Shown piece by piece: positions 27,468 to 37,388 of a stretch of 64,000 nt of DNA. Source of the stretch: Streptococcus suis (GTDB lineage: Bacteria; Bacillota; Bacilli; Lactobacillales; Streptococcaceae); contig NZ_JAMWEL010000004.1 in the NCBI RefSeq assembly GCF_024509555.1, positions 62,001-126,000 on the forward strand, given 5' to 3'. Each line of letters begins with the position of its first letter. Positions within the stretch are counted from its first letter, which is position 1. A program made the position numbers and the translations under genes. The notes beneath the pieces are model-generated. The model was not told the origin of the DNA. It saw nothing but the letters and a program-made list of their open reading frames with translations, and ran no database searches.

Positions 27468-28298
27468 ATGAACAAGCACAAACAGAAAAATTGGTGGGTT
27501 TACTTAGTTCTCTTTAGTGGGATATTGTTCATGTTTATTCCACTATTGGTAACCATTATCAGTTCTTTTAAACCAACAAAGGAAATTACAGGAAATTTCT
27601 TTGGTTTGCCACAAGAGTTTACATTGAGCAACTATGAACGCCTGTTTAATGATGGGATTGTACAATATTTTGGCAATTCTGCCTTGATTACGATTGTAGC
27701 AATTGGCTTGATTCTACTTGTTATTCCAATGGCAGCTTTCGCCGTAGCCCGTCAAATGAAACGCCAGACAGTGTTTAACTTTATCTACTTTTTCTTGATT
27801 ATTGGGATTTTTGTACCTTTCCAAGTGATTATGCTCCCAATGACCAAATTAATGTCAAGCCTTGGTTTGAACAATATTGTCGGTTTGATTATTCTATATT
27901 TGACCTATGCAGTTCCTCAGGCCCTCTTCCTCTATGTCGGCTATATTAAGACCATTGTTCCTGAAGAAATGGATGAGGCGGCAGCTATTGATGGCTGTGA
28001 TAAATTTACTATGTACTGGAAAATTATTTTCCCGCTCATGAAGCCCATGCACGCAACCGTTTTGATTATCAATGCCCTCTGGGTCTGGAACGATTTCCTC
28101 TTGCCGCTCTTGGTTTTGAATCGTGATCAAAGCATGTGGACTTTACCTCTTTTCCAATACAATTACCAAGGTATGTATTTTAGTGACTATGGCCCATCAT
28201 TTGCATCCTATGTTGTGGGGATTATCCCAATATTATTGGTATACCTTGTCTTCCAGAAACATATTATTTCAGGTATGACAAGTGGTTCTGTCAAATAA
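27468..28298 (+). CDS. msmG: Sugar ABC transporter permease MsmG
   Basis: 276-residue partner permease with six helices and an EAA loop EEMDEAAAIDGCDKFTMYW. Start ATG 27468 has SD ATAGGAG 7-8 nt upstream. An in-frame ATG at 27447 would overlap msmF and has no SD. Followed by a hairpin (28303-28325) before gtfA. Confidence 0.92.
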   Translation: MNKHKQKNWWVYLVLFSGILFMFIPLLVTIISSFKPTKEITGNFFGLPQEFTLSNYERLFNDGIVQYFGNSALITIVAIGLILLVIPMAAFAVARQMKRQTVFNFIYFFLIIGIFVPFQVIMLPMTKLMSSLGLNNIVGLIILYLTYAVPQALFLYVGYIKTIVPEEMDEAAAIDGCDKFTMYWKIIFPLMKPMHATVLIINALWVWNDFLLPLLVLNRDQSMWTLPLFQYNYQGMYFSDYGPSFASYVVGIIPILLVYLVFQKHIISGMTSGSVK

Positions 28299-28302
28299 TT
28301 AC

Positions 28303-28330
28303 AAAGGTTGACTTGTTCAACCTTTTCTAA
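28303..28330 (+). terminator. Hairpin between msmG and gtfA, weak terminator or processing site
   Basis: Perfect 9-bp stem AAAGGTTGA/TCAACCTTT with a 5-nt loop, followed by TCTAAAAAA rather than a T-run. Partial attenuation or 3'-end protection is more likely than full termination. Confidence 0.4.
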
Positions 28331-28367
28331 AAAATAAAAAAGAAAAGGCTTACAAAGGAGAATATCG

Positions 28368-29816
28368 ATGAAAATTAAAAACCAAGCTATGTTGATTACC
28401 TATTCTGATAGTTTAGGCAAGAATCTCAAGGATTTGAAAAAAGTTCTTGAGGGACCATTAAAGGATGTTGTGGGAGGTATTCACATTCTACCATTCTTCC
28501 CATCATCAGGTGACCGTGGGTTTGCGCCAATGGATTATACAAAGGTAGACCCTGCATTTGGAGATTGGTCAGATATTGAAGCATTGAGCAAGGACTACTA
28601 TCTGATGTTCGATTTTATGATCAATCATATTTCTGCAAAATCTCCTTATTTCCTTGATTTTCTTGAAAAGAAAGATGAATCAGCTTATGCAGATTTGTTC
28701 ATTCGCTATAAAAACTTTTGGCCAAATGGTGAGCCAACGCAAGAAGATGTTGATTTGATCTATAAGCGTAAACCTCGTGCTCCTTATCGAATTGCAACAT
28801 TTGCTGATGGTAGCGAGGAGAAGGTATGGTGTACCTTTGATGAGCAACAGATTGACTTGGATGTGACTACAGAGACAACACGCCGTTTCATCCAAGAAAA
28901 TTTGGAACAGTTGGCAGAACATGGTGCTTCGATCATTCGTTTGGATGCCTTTGCTTATGCCAATAAAAAAATCGGAACCAACTGTTTCTTTGTGGAACCT
29001 GATATTTGGGAAATGCTCCATTTTCCACGTCAGTTATTGGCACCAAAAGATGTAGAAATCTTACCAGAAATTCATGAACACTACACCATTCAGCAAAAAA
29101 TTGCGGAACAGGATTATTATGTTTATGACTTTGCCTTGCCAATGCTGGTTCTCCACGCTTTGTATTCTGGTCATGTCAATCGCCTGGTTCACTGGATGGA
29201 GATTTGCCCTCGCAAGCAATTTACAACTCTTGATACACATGATGGAATCGGTGTTGTGGATGTTAAGGATTTGCTGACGGATGAGGAGACAGAGGAAACG
29301 CGTGAAGCCTTGTATGCCCAAGGTGCCAATGTGAAGAAAATTTATAGTACAGAAGCCTATAATAATTTGGATATTTATCAGATTAACTGTACTTATTATT
29401 CTGCCCTCGGCAATAACGATCAAGCTTATCTATTGGCGCGTGTTCTCCAATGCTTTGCACCAGGTATTCCACAGATTTATTATGTTGGTTTACTAGCAGG
29501 CGAAAATGATATTGAACTTTTAGAATCAAGTAAGGAAGGGCGCAATATCAATCGCCATTACTATGATTTGGAAGAAATTGAGCAGGAAGTGCAACGGCCA
29601 GTTGTACAATCCTTGTTCAAACTACTTAAATTCCGCAATACAAGTCCAGCTTTCGACGGAGAGTTCTCTGTTAAGATGGTAAATGAAAATACTTTAGAAA
29701 TTTTCTGGGATAATAAAGATGCTGGCGTATCAGCGCGTTTAACTACTAATCTGAAAGAAAAAAACTTTGAAATTGTTGAAATTGAAGAGGGCAAAATGAC
29801 CACAATTGAGTTATAA
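28368..29816 (+). CDS. gtfA: Sucrose phosphorylase (sucrose 6-glucosyltransferase) GtfA
   Basis: 482-residue GH13 enzyme that converts sucrose and phosphate to glucose-1-phosphate and fructose in the cytoplasm. It acts on sucrose left after Aga removes galactose from raffinose. Signatures: [19 protein letters not shown] near the N-terminus, nucleophile Asp193 in [10 protein letters not shown], acid/base Glu234 in LPEIHEHY, and [11 protein letters not shown]. Length matches S. mutans GtfA. SD AAAGGAG lies 8 nt before the ATG. Confidence 0.94.
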   Translation: MKIKNQAMLITYSDSLGKNLKDLKKVLEGPLKDVVGGIHILPFFPSSGDRGFAPMDYTKVDPAFGDWSDIEALSKDYYLMFDFMINHISAKSPYFLDFLEKKDESAYADLFIRYKNFWPNGEPTQEDVDLIYKRKPRAPYRIATFADGSEEKVWCTFDEQQIDLDVTTETTRRFIQENLEQLAEHGASIIRLDAFAYANKKIGTNCFFVEPDIWEMLHFPRQLLAPKDVEILPEIHEHYTIQQKIAEQDYYVYDFALPMLVLHALYSGHVNRLVHWMEICPRKQFTTLDTHDGIGVVDVKDLLTDEETEETREALYAQGANVKKIYSTEAYNNLDIYQINCTYYSALGNNDQAYLLARVLQCFAPGIPQIYYVGLLAGENDIELLESSKEGRNINRHYYDLEEIEQEVQRPVVQSLFKLLKFRNTSPAFDGEFSVKMVNENTLEIFWDNKDAGVSARLTTNLKEKNFEIVEIEEGKMTTIEL

Positions 29817-29829
29817 TATGATTATATGG

Positions 29830-29855
29830 AAAGAGGGGGATTCCTCTTTTTCTTG
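29830..29855 (+). terminator. Hairpin with T-rich tail between gtfA and dexB
   Basis: AAAGAGG/CCTCTTT with a 6-nt loop followed by TTCTT. It could lower dexB expression relative to upstream genes. No clear separate dexB promoter is visible in the 33 bases that follow. Confidence 0.5.
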
Positions 29856-29888
29856 CGTAAATAAGATTGTACAGAAAGGATCAATCAA

Positions 29889-31505
29889 ATGCCAGAAATA
29901 CAAAAAACAGATTGGTGGAAGAAGTCCGTCATTTACCAAATTTATCCTCGTAGTTTTCAAGATTCAAATGGAGATGGAGTAGGGGATATTCGAGGGATTA
30001 TCAGCCGATTAGATTATCTCCATGAGCTTGGAATTGATGCTATTTGGCTCAGTCCTGTTTATCAGTCCCCCATGGATGACAATGGTTACGACATCAGCGA
30101 TTACCAAGGAATTGCTCCAGAATTTGGGACCATGGAAGATATGGAAGAGCTGATTGCAGAAGGCCATAAGCGCAATATCAAAATAATCATGGATTTAGTG
30201 CTCAATCATACCTCGGATGAACATTTCTGGTTTCAAGAAGCCCTCAAAGGACCAGATAATCCCTATTATGATTATTATGTTTGGGCTGATGAACCGAATG
30301 AATTACGCTCGACCTTTTCAGGCTCTGCTTGGGAATACGTTCCACATCTGAACAAATACTACCTCCACCAATTCTCTGTTAAGCAACCGGATTTGAACTG
30401 GAAAAATCCTGCTCTGAAACAAGAAATTTGGGACATGATCAATTTTTGGATTGAAAAAGGTGTCGGTGGTTTCAGGCTAGATGTGATTGATTTGATTGGA
30501 AAAGAACCGGAAAAATTAATTACAGCCGATGGACCGACTCTCCATCATCTTATTCAGGAATTAAATGAGAAAACCTTTGGTGCATACGACTTAGTGACTG
30601 TTGGGGAGACATGGAGTGCCAATCCAGAAAATGCTCAGTTATATTCGCATCCTGACAGAAAAGAATTTTCGATGATTTTCCAATTTGAACATGTCGGACT
30701 GGATCAGCAGGAAGGGAAAGAGAAGTGGGATTTGGCACCGCTTGATCCAGCTCGTTTGCATAAGGTTCTATCCAAATGGCAGACTGAACTGGTTGGTAAA
30801 GGCTGGAACTCACTTTTCTGGAATAATCATGATTTACCACGTGCCATTTCTCGCTTCGGTGATGATCGACCTGCATTTCGTGAACTAAGTGGTAAAATGT
30901 TAGCTATTTATCTTCATTTTATGTCAGGGACACCTTATATCTACCAAGGTGAGGAAATTGGTATGATTAATACACCAATTACGGATATTAGCCAAGCGGA
31001 CGATATTGAAACTCGTCGCATGTATGCGGAACGGATTGAAAATGGCTTCACCAAGGAGGAATTGATTACTTCTATAAATGCCAAAGGCCGTGATAATGCT
31101 CGCCGTCCAATGCAATGGACAGAGGCAGAAGGAGCGGGCTTCAGTACAGGTCAAGCCTGGCTGGCTTTGGGAGATACTGTCAAAGATATCAACGTTGATA
31201 AAGCACTAGCTGATAACCAATCGCTTTTCTACACCTATCAAAAATTAATTGCTCTTCGGAAAGAGTATCCTTGTATGTCTGAAGGAAAATATGAAGTGAT
31301 GGAGACTGGAAATAGCTTGGTGATGGCCTACCGTAAATATGATGAACAGGATGATTTCATTATTTTAGTCAATTTCACAAGTGAAGAGCAAGCTTTTAAG
31401 TTATCTCTTGAAGACTACTCCTTATTTATGCATAATTATGATAATAGTGTGATTTATGATAAGCCAATATTGAGACCTTACGAAGCACTTGTTTTCAAAA
31501 AATAA
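29889..31505 (+). CDS. dexB: Glucan 1,6-alpha-glucosidase DexB
   Basis: 538-residue GH13 oligo-1,6-glucosidase that hydrolyses isomaltooligosaccharides and dextran fragments imported by the Msm system. Begins [26 protein letters not shown], a GH13_31 hallmark. Nucleophile Asp198 in [10 protein letters not shown], acid/base Glu240 in TVGETWSA, and the transition-state motif [18 protein letters not shown] lies 8 nt upstream. Last gene of the msm operon; no strong terminator separates it from the upp promoter. Confidence 0.93.
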   Translation: MPEIQKTDWWKKSVIYQIYPRSFQDSNGDGVGDIRGIISRLDYLHELGIDAIWLSPVYQSPMDDNGYDISDYQGIAPEFGTMEDMEELIAEGHKRNIKIIMDLVLNHTSDEHFWFQEALKGPDNPYYDYYVWADEPNELRSTFSGSAWEYVPHLNKYYLHQFSVKQPDLNWKNPALKQEIWDMINFWIEKGVGGFRLDVIDLIGKEPEKLITADGPTLHHLIQELNEKTFGAYDLVTVGETWSANPENAQLYSHPDRKEFSMIFQFEHVGLDQQEGKEKWDLAPLDPARLHKVLSKWQTELVGKGWNSLFWNNHDLPRAISRFGDDRPAFRELSGKMLAIYLHFMSGTPYIYQGEEIGMINTPITDISQADDIETRRMYAERIENGFTKEELITSINAKGRDNARRPMQWTEAEGAGFSTGQAWLALGDTVKDINVDKALADNQSLFYTYQKLIALRKEYPCMSEGKYEVMETGNSLVMAYRKYDEQDDFIILVNFTSEEQAFKLSLEDYSLFMHNYDNSVIYDKPILRPYEALVFKK

Positions 31506-31547
31506 GCTGTACTTCCTTTCTTTTCCCAAGCATTTTTCCAATTTTTT

Positions 31548-31556
31548 TGGTAAAAT
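31548..31556 (+). promoter_or_regulatory. Extended -10 promoter of upp
   Basis: TGG-TAAAAT, 31 bp before the upp start. The surrounding TTTTTTGGTAAAATGGAA recurs almost exactly before tmk (53274-53290). Confidence 0.5.
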
Positions 31557-31587
31557 GGAAAAAACAATAAAGAGAGGTTTTATCATC

Positions 31588-32217
31588 ATGGGGAAATTCC
31601 AAGTCATTTCGCACCCACTCATTCAGCATAAGTTATCTATCCTTCGTAGAACTACAACTTCTACAAAGGATTTTCGTGAGTTGGTAAATGAAATTGCCAT
31701 GCTTATGGGTTACGAAGTATTGCGTGACTTGCCACTTGAAGATGTGGAGATTGAAACACCAATCACTAAAACAGTTCAAAAACAAATTGCAGGTAAGAAA
31801 TTGGCTATTGTACCAATTCTTCGTGCAGGTGTCGGTATGGTTGACGGCTTGCTTAGCCTTGTACCAGCGGCAAAGGTCGGGCACATCGGTATGTATCGTG
31901 ATGAAGAAACGCTTCAACCTGTTGAGTACCTTGTGAAATTACCAGAAGATATCGACCAACGCCATATTTTTGTAGTAGACCCAATGCTTGCTACAGGTGG
32001 TTCAGCAATCTTGGCTGTTGATTCCTTGAAAAAACGTGGCGCTTCAAATATTAAATTTGTTGCCCTTGTTTCAGCTCCAGAAGGTGTCAAAGCTCTTCAA
32101 GAAGCACATCCAGATATTGATATCTACACGGCAGCCTTGGATGAAAAACTCAACGAAAAAGGCTATATTGTTCCAGGTCTTGGTGATGCTGGGGATCGTT
32201 TGTTCGGTACAAAATAA
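31588..32217 (+). CDS. upp: Uracil phosphoribosyltransferase
   Basis: 209-residue pyrimidine salvage enzyme that makes UMP from uracil and PRPP. The PRPP-binding loop is [12 protein letters not shown], with the uracil-binding end [19 protein letters not shown] chose ATG 31588 ([24 protein letters not shown]), which gives the usual family length; the frame stays open to 31489. Monocistronic, with its own extended -10 promoter and a strong terminator. Confidence 0.96.
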   Translation: MGKFQVISHPLIQHKLSILRRTTTSTKDFRELVNEIAMLMGYEVLRDLPLEDVEIETPITKTVQKQIAGKKLAIVPILRAGVGMVDGLLSLVPAAKVGHIGMYRDEETLQPVEYLVKLPEDIDQRHIFVVDPMLATGGSAILAVDSLKKRGASNIKFVALVSAPEGVKALQEAHPDIDIYTAALDEKLNEKGYIVPGLGDAGDRLFGTK

Positions 32218-32225
32218 TGATACTA

Positions 32226-32252
32226 GAAACCAGTTTGTCTGGTTTCTTTTTT
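32226..32252 (+). terminator. Intrinsic terminator of upp
   Basis: Perfect 8-bp stem GAAACCAG/CTGGTTTC, TTTGT loop, then a T-run. Confidence 0.9.
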
Positions 32253-32276
32253 CATCTATTGAAAACGTAGTTTTTA

Positions 32277-32306
32277 TTTGACCAATGTTGACTAATTCTA
32301 TATAAT
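32277..32306 (+). promoter_or_regulatory. clpP promoter with overlapping CtsR operator
   Basis: -35 TTGACC (32278-32283), 17-bp spacer, -10 TATAAT (32301-32306). TTTGACCAATGTTGACT (32277-32293) is the reverse complement of the CtsR heptad pair RGTCAAANANRGTCAAA with two mismatches, and it covers the -35. This predicts heat-shock repression by CtsR, as known for clpP in low-GC Gram-positives. Confidence 0.82.
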
Positions 32307-32343
32307 GGGTTCATACTTGTTATTGAAATAAAGGAGGATTCGT

Positions 32344-32934
32344 ATGATTCCAGTAGTTATTGAACAAACCAGCCGTGGTGAACGTTCTTATGACATTTAC
32401 TCACGCCTATTGAAAGATCGTATTATCATGCTGACAGGACCAGTTGAGGATAATATGGCAAATTCTATCATTGCTCAGTTGCTTTTCCTTGATGCCCAAG
32501 ACCCAACCAAAGATATTTACCTTTATGTAAATACACCTGGTGGATCTGTGTCAGCTGGTCTAGCTATCGTTGATACCATGAACTTTATCAAGGCTGATGT
32601 GCAAACCATCGTCATGGGGACAGCTGCCAGCATGGGTACAATTATCGCTTCAAGTGGTGCCAAAGGCAAACGTTTCATGTTACCAAATGCGGAATACATG
32701 ATTCACCAACCAATGGGTGGAACAGGTGGCGGTACACAGCAAACGGATATGGCCATTGCAGCAGAACACTTGCTCAAAACCCGGAACAAATTAGAAAAAA
32801 TCTTGGCTGACAATTCAGGAAAAACAGTGAAGCAAATCCACAAGGATGCAGAACGCGATTACTGGATGACAGCAGAAGAAACGCTAGCTTACGGATTTAT
32901 TGACCAAATTATGGACAATACGAAAGCAAAATAA
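32344..32934 (+). CDS. clpP: ATP-dependent Clp protease proteolytic subunit ClpP
   Basis: 196-residue serine peptidase that forms the tetradecameric chamber working with ClpX, ClpC, ClpE or ClpL. The catalytic triad is Ser96 (TAASMG), His121 (MIHQP) and Asp172 (RDYW). SD AAAGGAGG precedes the start. The promoter carries a CtsR-type operator. Preceded by upp and followed by ylbG, as in S. pneumoniae. Confidence 0.97.
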   Translation: MIPVVIEQTSRGERSYDIYSRLLKDRIIMLTGPVEDNMANSIIAQLLFLDAQDPTKDIYLYVNTPGGSVSAGLAIVDTMNFIKADVQTIVMGTAASMGTIIASSGAKGKRFMLPNAEYMIHQPMGGTGGGTQQTDMAIAAEHLLKTRNKLEKILADNSGKTVKQIHKDAERDYWMTAEETLAYGFIDQIMDNTKAK

Positions 32935-32945
32935 CTGTATCATTT

Positions 32946-32976
32946 GAAAGAGGTGATTGATTCATCTCTTTTTTGT
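32946..32976 (+). terminator. Intrinsic terminator of clpP
   Basis: AAAGAGGTGA/TCATCTCTTT (one G-T pair) with a TTGAT loop followed by TTTTTG. Confidence 0.8.
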
Positions 32977-33050
32977 TTGAGCATGCTCTAGCTTTTCATT
33001 TTTATATTAAAATTGTATAATAAATAGAGAGCTATTTAAGAGGAGAAATC

Positions 33051-33317
33051 ATGTTTGAGAAACAGTCACGGACAAGTTTAACGATTTATTTACACTACAA
33101 TCGAGATGCACGGAAACTCAGTCAATATGGTGATATGATTTACCATTCCAAACGATTGCGTTATGTATCTGTATATATCAATCAAGAACAGCAAGAAGAG
33201 ATAGTTGCAAAATTGAAGAAGGAAAAGTTTGTCAAAAAAGTAGTTCCTTCTTACATAAAAGAAATTGACCAAAATTTTGTAGGTAATTTGTGGCGAGAAG
33301 AGGAGTCAACACTATAA
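33051..33317 (+). CDS. ylbG: YlbG family protein (UPF0298/DUF2129)
   Basis: 88-residue cytoplasmic protein of unknown function, conserved in Bacilli. Recognised by SRTSLTIYLHYNRDARKLSQYGD and the VSVYI-N...FVKKVVPS core. SD AGAGGAGA lies 6 nt before the ATG. It sits between clpP and livJ with its own terminator, the order known from pneumococcus. Confidence 0.88.
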   Translation: MFEKQSRTSLTIYLHYNRDARKLSQYGDMIYHSKRLRYVSVYINQEQQEEIVAKLKKEKFVKKVVPSYIKEIDQNFVGNLWREEESTL

Positions 33318-33326
33318 AGATATGAG

Positions 33327-33350
33327 CAGGCTAACGGGCCTGTTTTTTCT
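33327..33350 (+). terminator. Intrinsic terminator of ylbG
   Basis: Short stem CAGGC/GCCTG followed by six T. Confidence 0.7.
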
Positions 33351-33386
33351 TACTCTTTCTTTTTTAAAAATTTTTTTCTTTTTTTG

Positions 33387-33415
33387 TTGACAATTTTCTG
33401 ATAATTCAGTATATT
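33387..33415 (+). promoter_or_regulatory. livJ promoter with CodY box in the spacer
   Basis: TTGACA (33387-33392), 17 bp, TATATT (33410-33415). AATTTTCTGATAATT (33392-33406) matches the CodY consensus AATTTTCWGAAAATT at 14 of 15 positions and fills the spacer, so CodY with isoleucine would block RNA polymerase. Confidence 0.85.
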
Positions 33416-33455
33416 AGATACATCGCAAAATTTAAGAAAGATTTAAGGAGTTTTC

Positions 33456-34625
33456 ATGAAAACAAGAAAATTTGCAGTAGCTCTTGCTACATTTGCATCT
33501 GCAGCCTTACTTGCAGCATGTGGTACTGTTTCAACAACTAATTCTTCAGCAACTGGTTCAAGTGTTGGTGATACATTTAAAATTGGTTACAACTTAGAGT
33601 TGTCAGGTGCTGTATCTTCATACGGACAAACTGAAGAAAAAGGTGCTAACTTGGCTGTGAAAGAAATCAATGCAGCAGGTGGTATTGATGGGAAACAAAT
33701 TGAAGTTGTTACAAAAGACAACAAGTCTGAAACAGCAGAAGCAGCTTCTGTTGCTACTAGCTTGGCAAGTGAAGGTGTAAACCTTGTCATTGGACCTGCA
33801 ACATCTGGTGCTTCAGCAGCATCTATCCCTGCATTAACTTCAGCTGGTATTCCAATGATCTCACCTTCAGGTACGCAAACAAACCTTGTAGTAAATGACA
33901 AAGGTGAAGTTCAAGATTATTTCTTCCGTGCAACATTTACTGATGGATACCAAGGTCAAATTATGGCTAAGTATGCGACAGAAAATATGTCAGCTAAGAA
34001 AGTTGTTCTTTACTATGACAACTCCTCTGACTATGGTAAGGGTGTAGCAGAGGCGTTCAAGAAAGCATACTCAGGAGAAATCGTTTCAGAAATCACATTT
34101 GCTTCTGGCGATAAAGATTTCCAAGCTGCCTTGACAAAATTGAAAGATAAGGAATTTGATGCTATCGTCATGCCTGGTTACTACAACGAAACAGGTACAA
34201 TTGTGAAGCAAGCTCGTGGACTTGGCTTGAACCAGCCAATTCTTGGATCTGACGGTTTCGACTCACCACAGTTCACTGAACTGGCAACTGCTTCAGCAGC
34301 AACAAACGTTTACTACCTTTCAGGTTATGTAACATCAGCTAGTGATAAAGCGAAGGCTTTCAGTGAAGCTTATAAGAAAGAATACAACGAAGAGCCAAAT
34401 ATGTTTGCAGCCCTTGCTTATGATGCAGTTTATATGGCAGCAAAAGCAGCAGAAGGTGCAGCAGATTCAAAAGCTCTTAAAGACAACCTTGCAGCTTTGA
34501 AAGATTTCGAAGGTGTAACAGGTACTATGTCAGTTGATGCAGAGCACAATGTTGTGAAATCAGTTTACATTGTTGGTTTGACAGATGGAGAGCAGACATC
34601 AGTTGATACAATTTCAGCAGAATAA
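33456..34625 (+). CDS. livJ: Branched-chain amino acid ABC transporter substrate-binding lipoprotein LivJ
   Basis: 389-residue lipoprotein, lipobox LAAC with Cys22. Periplasmic-binding fold type I: FKIGYNLELSGAVSSYGQTEEKG start, then the conserved SPSGTQTNLV and VVLYYDNSSDYGKG. It binds Leu/Ile/Val for import through LivHMGF. A terminator follows, and livH has a separate promoter, so LivJ can be made in excess over the membrane parts. Both promoters carry CodY boxes. Confidence 0.94.
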   Translation: MKTRKFAVALATFASAALLAACGTVSTTNSSATGSSVGDTFKIGYNLELSGAVSSYGQTEEKGANLAVKEINAAGGIDGKQIEVVTKDNKSETAEAASVATSLASEGVNLVIGPATSGASAASIPALTSAGIPMISPSGTQTNLVVNDKGEVQDYFFRATFTDGYQGQIMAKYATENMSAKKVVLYYDNSSDYGKGVAEAFKKAYSGEIVSEITFASGDKDFQAALTKLKDKEFDAIVMPGYYNETGTIVKQARGLGLNQPILGSDGFDSPQFTELATASAATNVYYLSGYVTSASDKAKAFSEAYKKEYNEEPNMFAALAYDAVYMAAKAAEGAADSKALKDNLAALKDFEGVTGTMSVDAEHNVVKSVYIVGLTDGEQTSVDTISAE

Positions 34626-34635
34626 TAAGCAAGTT

Positions 34636-34658
34636 AAAGAGGGAATTTCCCTCTTTTT
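34636..34658 (+). terminator. Intrinsic terminator between livJ and livH
   Basis: AAAGAGGG/TCCCTCTTT stem with a short AATT loop and a T-run. Confidence 0.85.
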
Positions 34659-34707
34659 ACCTTGAATTGACTAGATTTTCTTAAAAGATTAAAAAATTCT
34701 ATAAAAC

Positions 34708-34736
34708 TTGCTTATTTTCAGAAAATTTTGTATAAT
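34708..34736 (+). promoter_or_regulatory. livHMGF promoter with CodY box
   Basis: TTGCTT (34708-34713), 17 bp, TATAAT (34731-34736). TATTTTCAGAAAATT (34713-34727) matches the CodY consensus at 14 of 15 positions and lies in the spacer, as at livJ. Confidence 0.85.
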
Positions 34737-34786
34737 GTAACAATGCTTATTGAGCTTGAAAATATTTAGAAAGATTGGTGAACCTA

Positions 34787-35674
34787 ATGCTTCAACAACT
34801 TGTCAATGGTTTGATTTTAGGTTCTGTATATGCCCTCTTGGCCCTTGGTTATACCATGGTATACGGAATTATCAAACTCATTAACTTTGCCCACGGAGAC
34901 CTTTATATGATGGGTGCATTCATGGGGTATTTCTTATTAAATAACCTTACTTTCATTGCTGATGGTGGCACACGTTTCTTTGTTGCCCTGATCTTAGCAA
35001 TGGTTGGTACTGCACTTCTGGGTGTGGTCATTGAATTTTTGGCCTATCGTCCTTTACGAAATTCGACGCGTATTGCAGCTTTGATTACGGCTATTGGTGT
35101 GTCCTTCTTCCTTGAATATTCAATGGTAAAATTATTTACTGCGGATGTTAAGGCATTTCCACAAGCAATTGAATCGGTGAACTTCAACCTTGGACCAGTA
35201 TCTGTAACCAATATCCAGTTGATTATCTTGGGTGTGTCACTTGCCTTGATGGTTGCACTACAATTAATTGTAAAACGTACAAAAATGGGTAAAGCTATGC
35301 GTGCTGTTTCTGTTGACAGTGATGCAGCTCAGTTGATGGGAATTAACGTAAACCGTACTATCAGCTTCACATTTGCACTTGGATCAGCTCTTGCGGGAGC
35401 TGCTGGTGTCCTTCTTGGACTTTATTACAACCAAATCGAACCTTTCATGGGAATGACTCCTGGTTTGAAAGCATTCGTAGCGGCAGTATTAGGTGGGATC
35501 GGAATTATACCTGGTGCAGCACTTGGTGGATTTGTTATCGGTATTATTGAGACATTTACATATGTAATCGGTTTGGATACTTTCCGTGATGCGATTGTTT
35601 ATGCTGTATTGATCATCATCCTCCTTGTTCGTCCAAGTGGTATTCTTGGTAAAAATGTGAAAGAGAAGGTGTAA
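34787..35674 (+). CDS. livH: Branched-chain amino acid ABC transporter permease LivH
   Basis: 295-residue permease with about eight membrane helices. The N-terminal LVNGLILGSVYALLALGYTMVYGIIKLINFAHGD is the LivH family signature (residues 4-37), and RAVSVDSDAAQLMGIN the cytoplasmic coupling loop. Start ATG 34787 has SD-like GGTGA 5 nt upstream; TTG 34775 and GTG 34778 are in frame but overlap that SD. First gene of livHMGF. Confidence 0.93.
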   Translation: MLQQLVNGLILGSVYALLALGYTMVYGIIKLINFAHGDLYMMGAFMGYFLLNNLTFIADGGTRFFVALILAMVGTALLGVVIEFLAYRPLRNSTRIAALITAIGVSFFLEYSMVKLFTADVKAFPQAIESVNFNLGPVSVTNIQLIILGVSLALMVALQLIVKRTKMGKAMRAVSVDSDAAQLMGINVNRTISFTFALGSALAGAAGVLLGLYYNQIEPFMGMTPGLKAFVAAVLGGIGIIPGAALGGFVIGIIETFTYVIGLDTFRDAIVYAVLIIILLVRPSGILGKNVKEKV

Positions 35675-35676
35675 CC

Positions 35677-36624
35677 ATGAAGCAAAATTTAAAAGTTAAT
35701 GCAATTTGGTTGGCAATCTTATTAGCTGGCTTCGGAATCATTCAGGGACTTGTTTCAGCTGGTATTTTGAATTTTTACTATGTTCAAATTGTACAGCAAA
35801 TTGGAATTCAGATCATCTTGGCTGTAGGATTGAACTTGATTGTCGGTTTTTCAGGTCAATTTTCACTTGGACATGCTGGATTTATGGCTATTGGTGCCTA
35901 CGCAGTAGGTATCCTTGGGAAAATGATGCCGTCTTATGGTGGTTTTGCAATTGCCTTGCTTATTGGTATGTTGGTTGCTGGTGCTGTTGCCCTCTTAGTA
36001 GGTCTTCCAACTTTGCGTTTGAAAGGTGACTACCTTGCCATTGCGACCCTTGGTGTTGCTGAAATAATCCGTATTTTAATCATCAATGGTGGTACTGTAA
36101 CAAACGGTGCGGCCGGGATTATGTCCATTCCATTATTTACGAACTGGCAATTGGTTTATGTATTTGTCATTATCACAACACTTCTTACGGTGAACTTCTT
36201 GCGTAGTCCAATGGGACGTGCAACCATTTCTGTTCGTGAAGATGAAATTGCTGCTGAGTCAGTTGGTGTTAATCCGACTTTCATGAAAGTTTCAGCTTTC
36301 GTATTTGGTGCTATGACAGCGGCTATCGCTGGCGGACTTCATGCGGGTTATGTTGGAACAATTGTTCCAAAGGACTTTGCTTTCATGACCTCTGTTAACG
36401 TTTTGATTATCATCGTATTAGGTGGTTTGGGTTCTATCACAGGTACCTTTGTGGCAGCAATTGTCCTTGGTATTCTCAACGTCTTCCTCAAGAGCTACTC
36501 AGATATTTCAATGATTATCTACTCATTGGCATTGATTCTTTTGATGATCTTCCGTCCGGGTGGTTTGTTAGGAACCAAAGAATTTAGCGTGGCAGCCTTG
36601 CTCAAGAAGAAGGAGGTTAAGTAA
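35677..36624 (+). CDS. livM: Branched-chain amino acid ABC transporter permease LivM
   Basis: 315-residue permease, partner of LivH. Signature LNLIVGFSGQFSLGHAGFMAIGAYAVG (about residues 53-79) and the coupling loop VREDEIAAESVGVNPTF. Starts 2 bp after livH; its stop overlaps the livG start by one base. Confidence 0.93.
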   Translation: MKQNLKVNAIWLAILLAGFGIIQGLVSAGILNFYYVQIVQQIGIQIILAVGLNLIVGFSGQFSLGHAGFMAIGAYAVGILGKMMPSYGGFAIALLIGMLVAGAVALLVGLPTLRLKGDYLAIATLGVAEIIRILIINGGTVTNGAAGIMSIPLFTNWQLVYVFVIITTLLTVNFLRSPMGRATISVREDEIAAESVGVNPTFMKVSAFVFGAMTAAIAGGLHAGYVGTIVPKDFAFMTSVNVLIIIVLGGLGSITGTFVAAIVLGILNVFLKSYSDISMIIYSLALILLMIFRPGGLLGTKEFSVAALLKKKEVK

Positions 36625-37388
36625 TGGCATTACTTGAAGTAAAAAATTTAACCAAGAACTTCGGTGGTTTGACTGCCGTTGGTGATGTGACCATGGAACT
36701 TCATGAGGGTGAATTGGTCGGTCTTATCGGTCCTAACGGTGCTGGTAAGACAACCCTTTTCAACCTCTTGACAGGTGTCTATGAGCCAAGCGAGGGAACT
36801 ATTTCCCTTGCTGGCACTATTTTGAATGGTAAAGCTCCTTCTAAGATTGCTTCTCTAGGTCTTGGTCGTACCTTCCAAAACATCCGTTTGTTCAAAAATA
36901 TGACAGTTTTGGAAAATGTCTTGATTGGTCTTGGTAACCATGGAAAAGCAGAAGTCTTAGCAAGTTTCCTTCGCCTTCCTGCTTTCTATAAAAATGAAGA
37001 AGAATTAAAAAACAAAGCCATTGAGCTCTTGAAAATTTTTGATTTGGATGGCGATGCGGATACGCTGGCTAAGAACCTTCCTTACGGTCAACAACGTCGT
37101 TTGGAAATCGTTCGTGCCCTTGCGACCGAGCCAAAAATTCTTTTCTTGGATGAGCCAGCGGCTGGTATGAACCCACAGGAAACGGCAGAATTGACCCAAC
37201 TCATCCGTAAAATTAAGGAAGAATTTGGTATCACTATCATCTTGATTGAGCACGATATGAGCTTGGTTATGGAAGTAACGGAACGTATTTATGTATTGGA
37301 ATATGGTCGTTTGATTGCCCATGGTACTCCTGAAGAAATCCGTAATAATAAGCGTGTAATTGAAGCCTACCTTGGAGGTGAAGCATAA
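36624..37388 (+). CDS. livG: Branched-chain amino acid ABC transporter ATP-binding protein LivG
   Basis: 254-residue ATPase. Walker A GPNGAGKTT (about 36-44), Walker B ILFLDEPAAG followed by MNPQET, signature LPYGQQRRLEI, switch His in IEHDMS. The C-terminal YLGGEA is typical of LivG. Start and stop overlap livM and livF by single bases (TAATG), indicating translational coupling. Confidence 0.94.
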   Translation: MALLEVKNLTKNFGGLTAVGDVTMELHEGELVGLIGPNGAGKTTLFNLLTGVYEPSEGTISLAGTILNGKAPSKIASLGLGRTFQNIRLFKNMTVLENVLIGLGNHGKAEVLASFLRLPAFYKNEEELKNKAIELLKIFDLDGDADTLAKNLPYGQQRRLEIVRALATEPKILFLDEPAAGMNPQETAELTQLIRKIKEEFGITIILIEHDMSLVMEVTERIYVLEYGRLIAHGTPEEIRNNKRVIEAYLGGEA

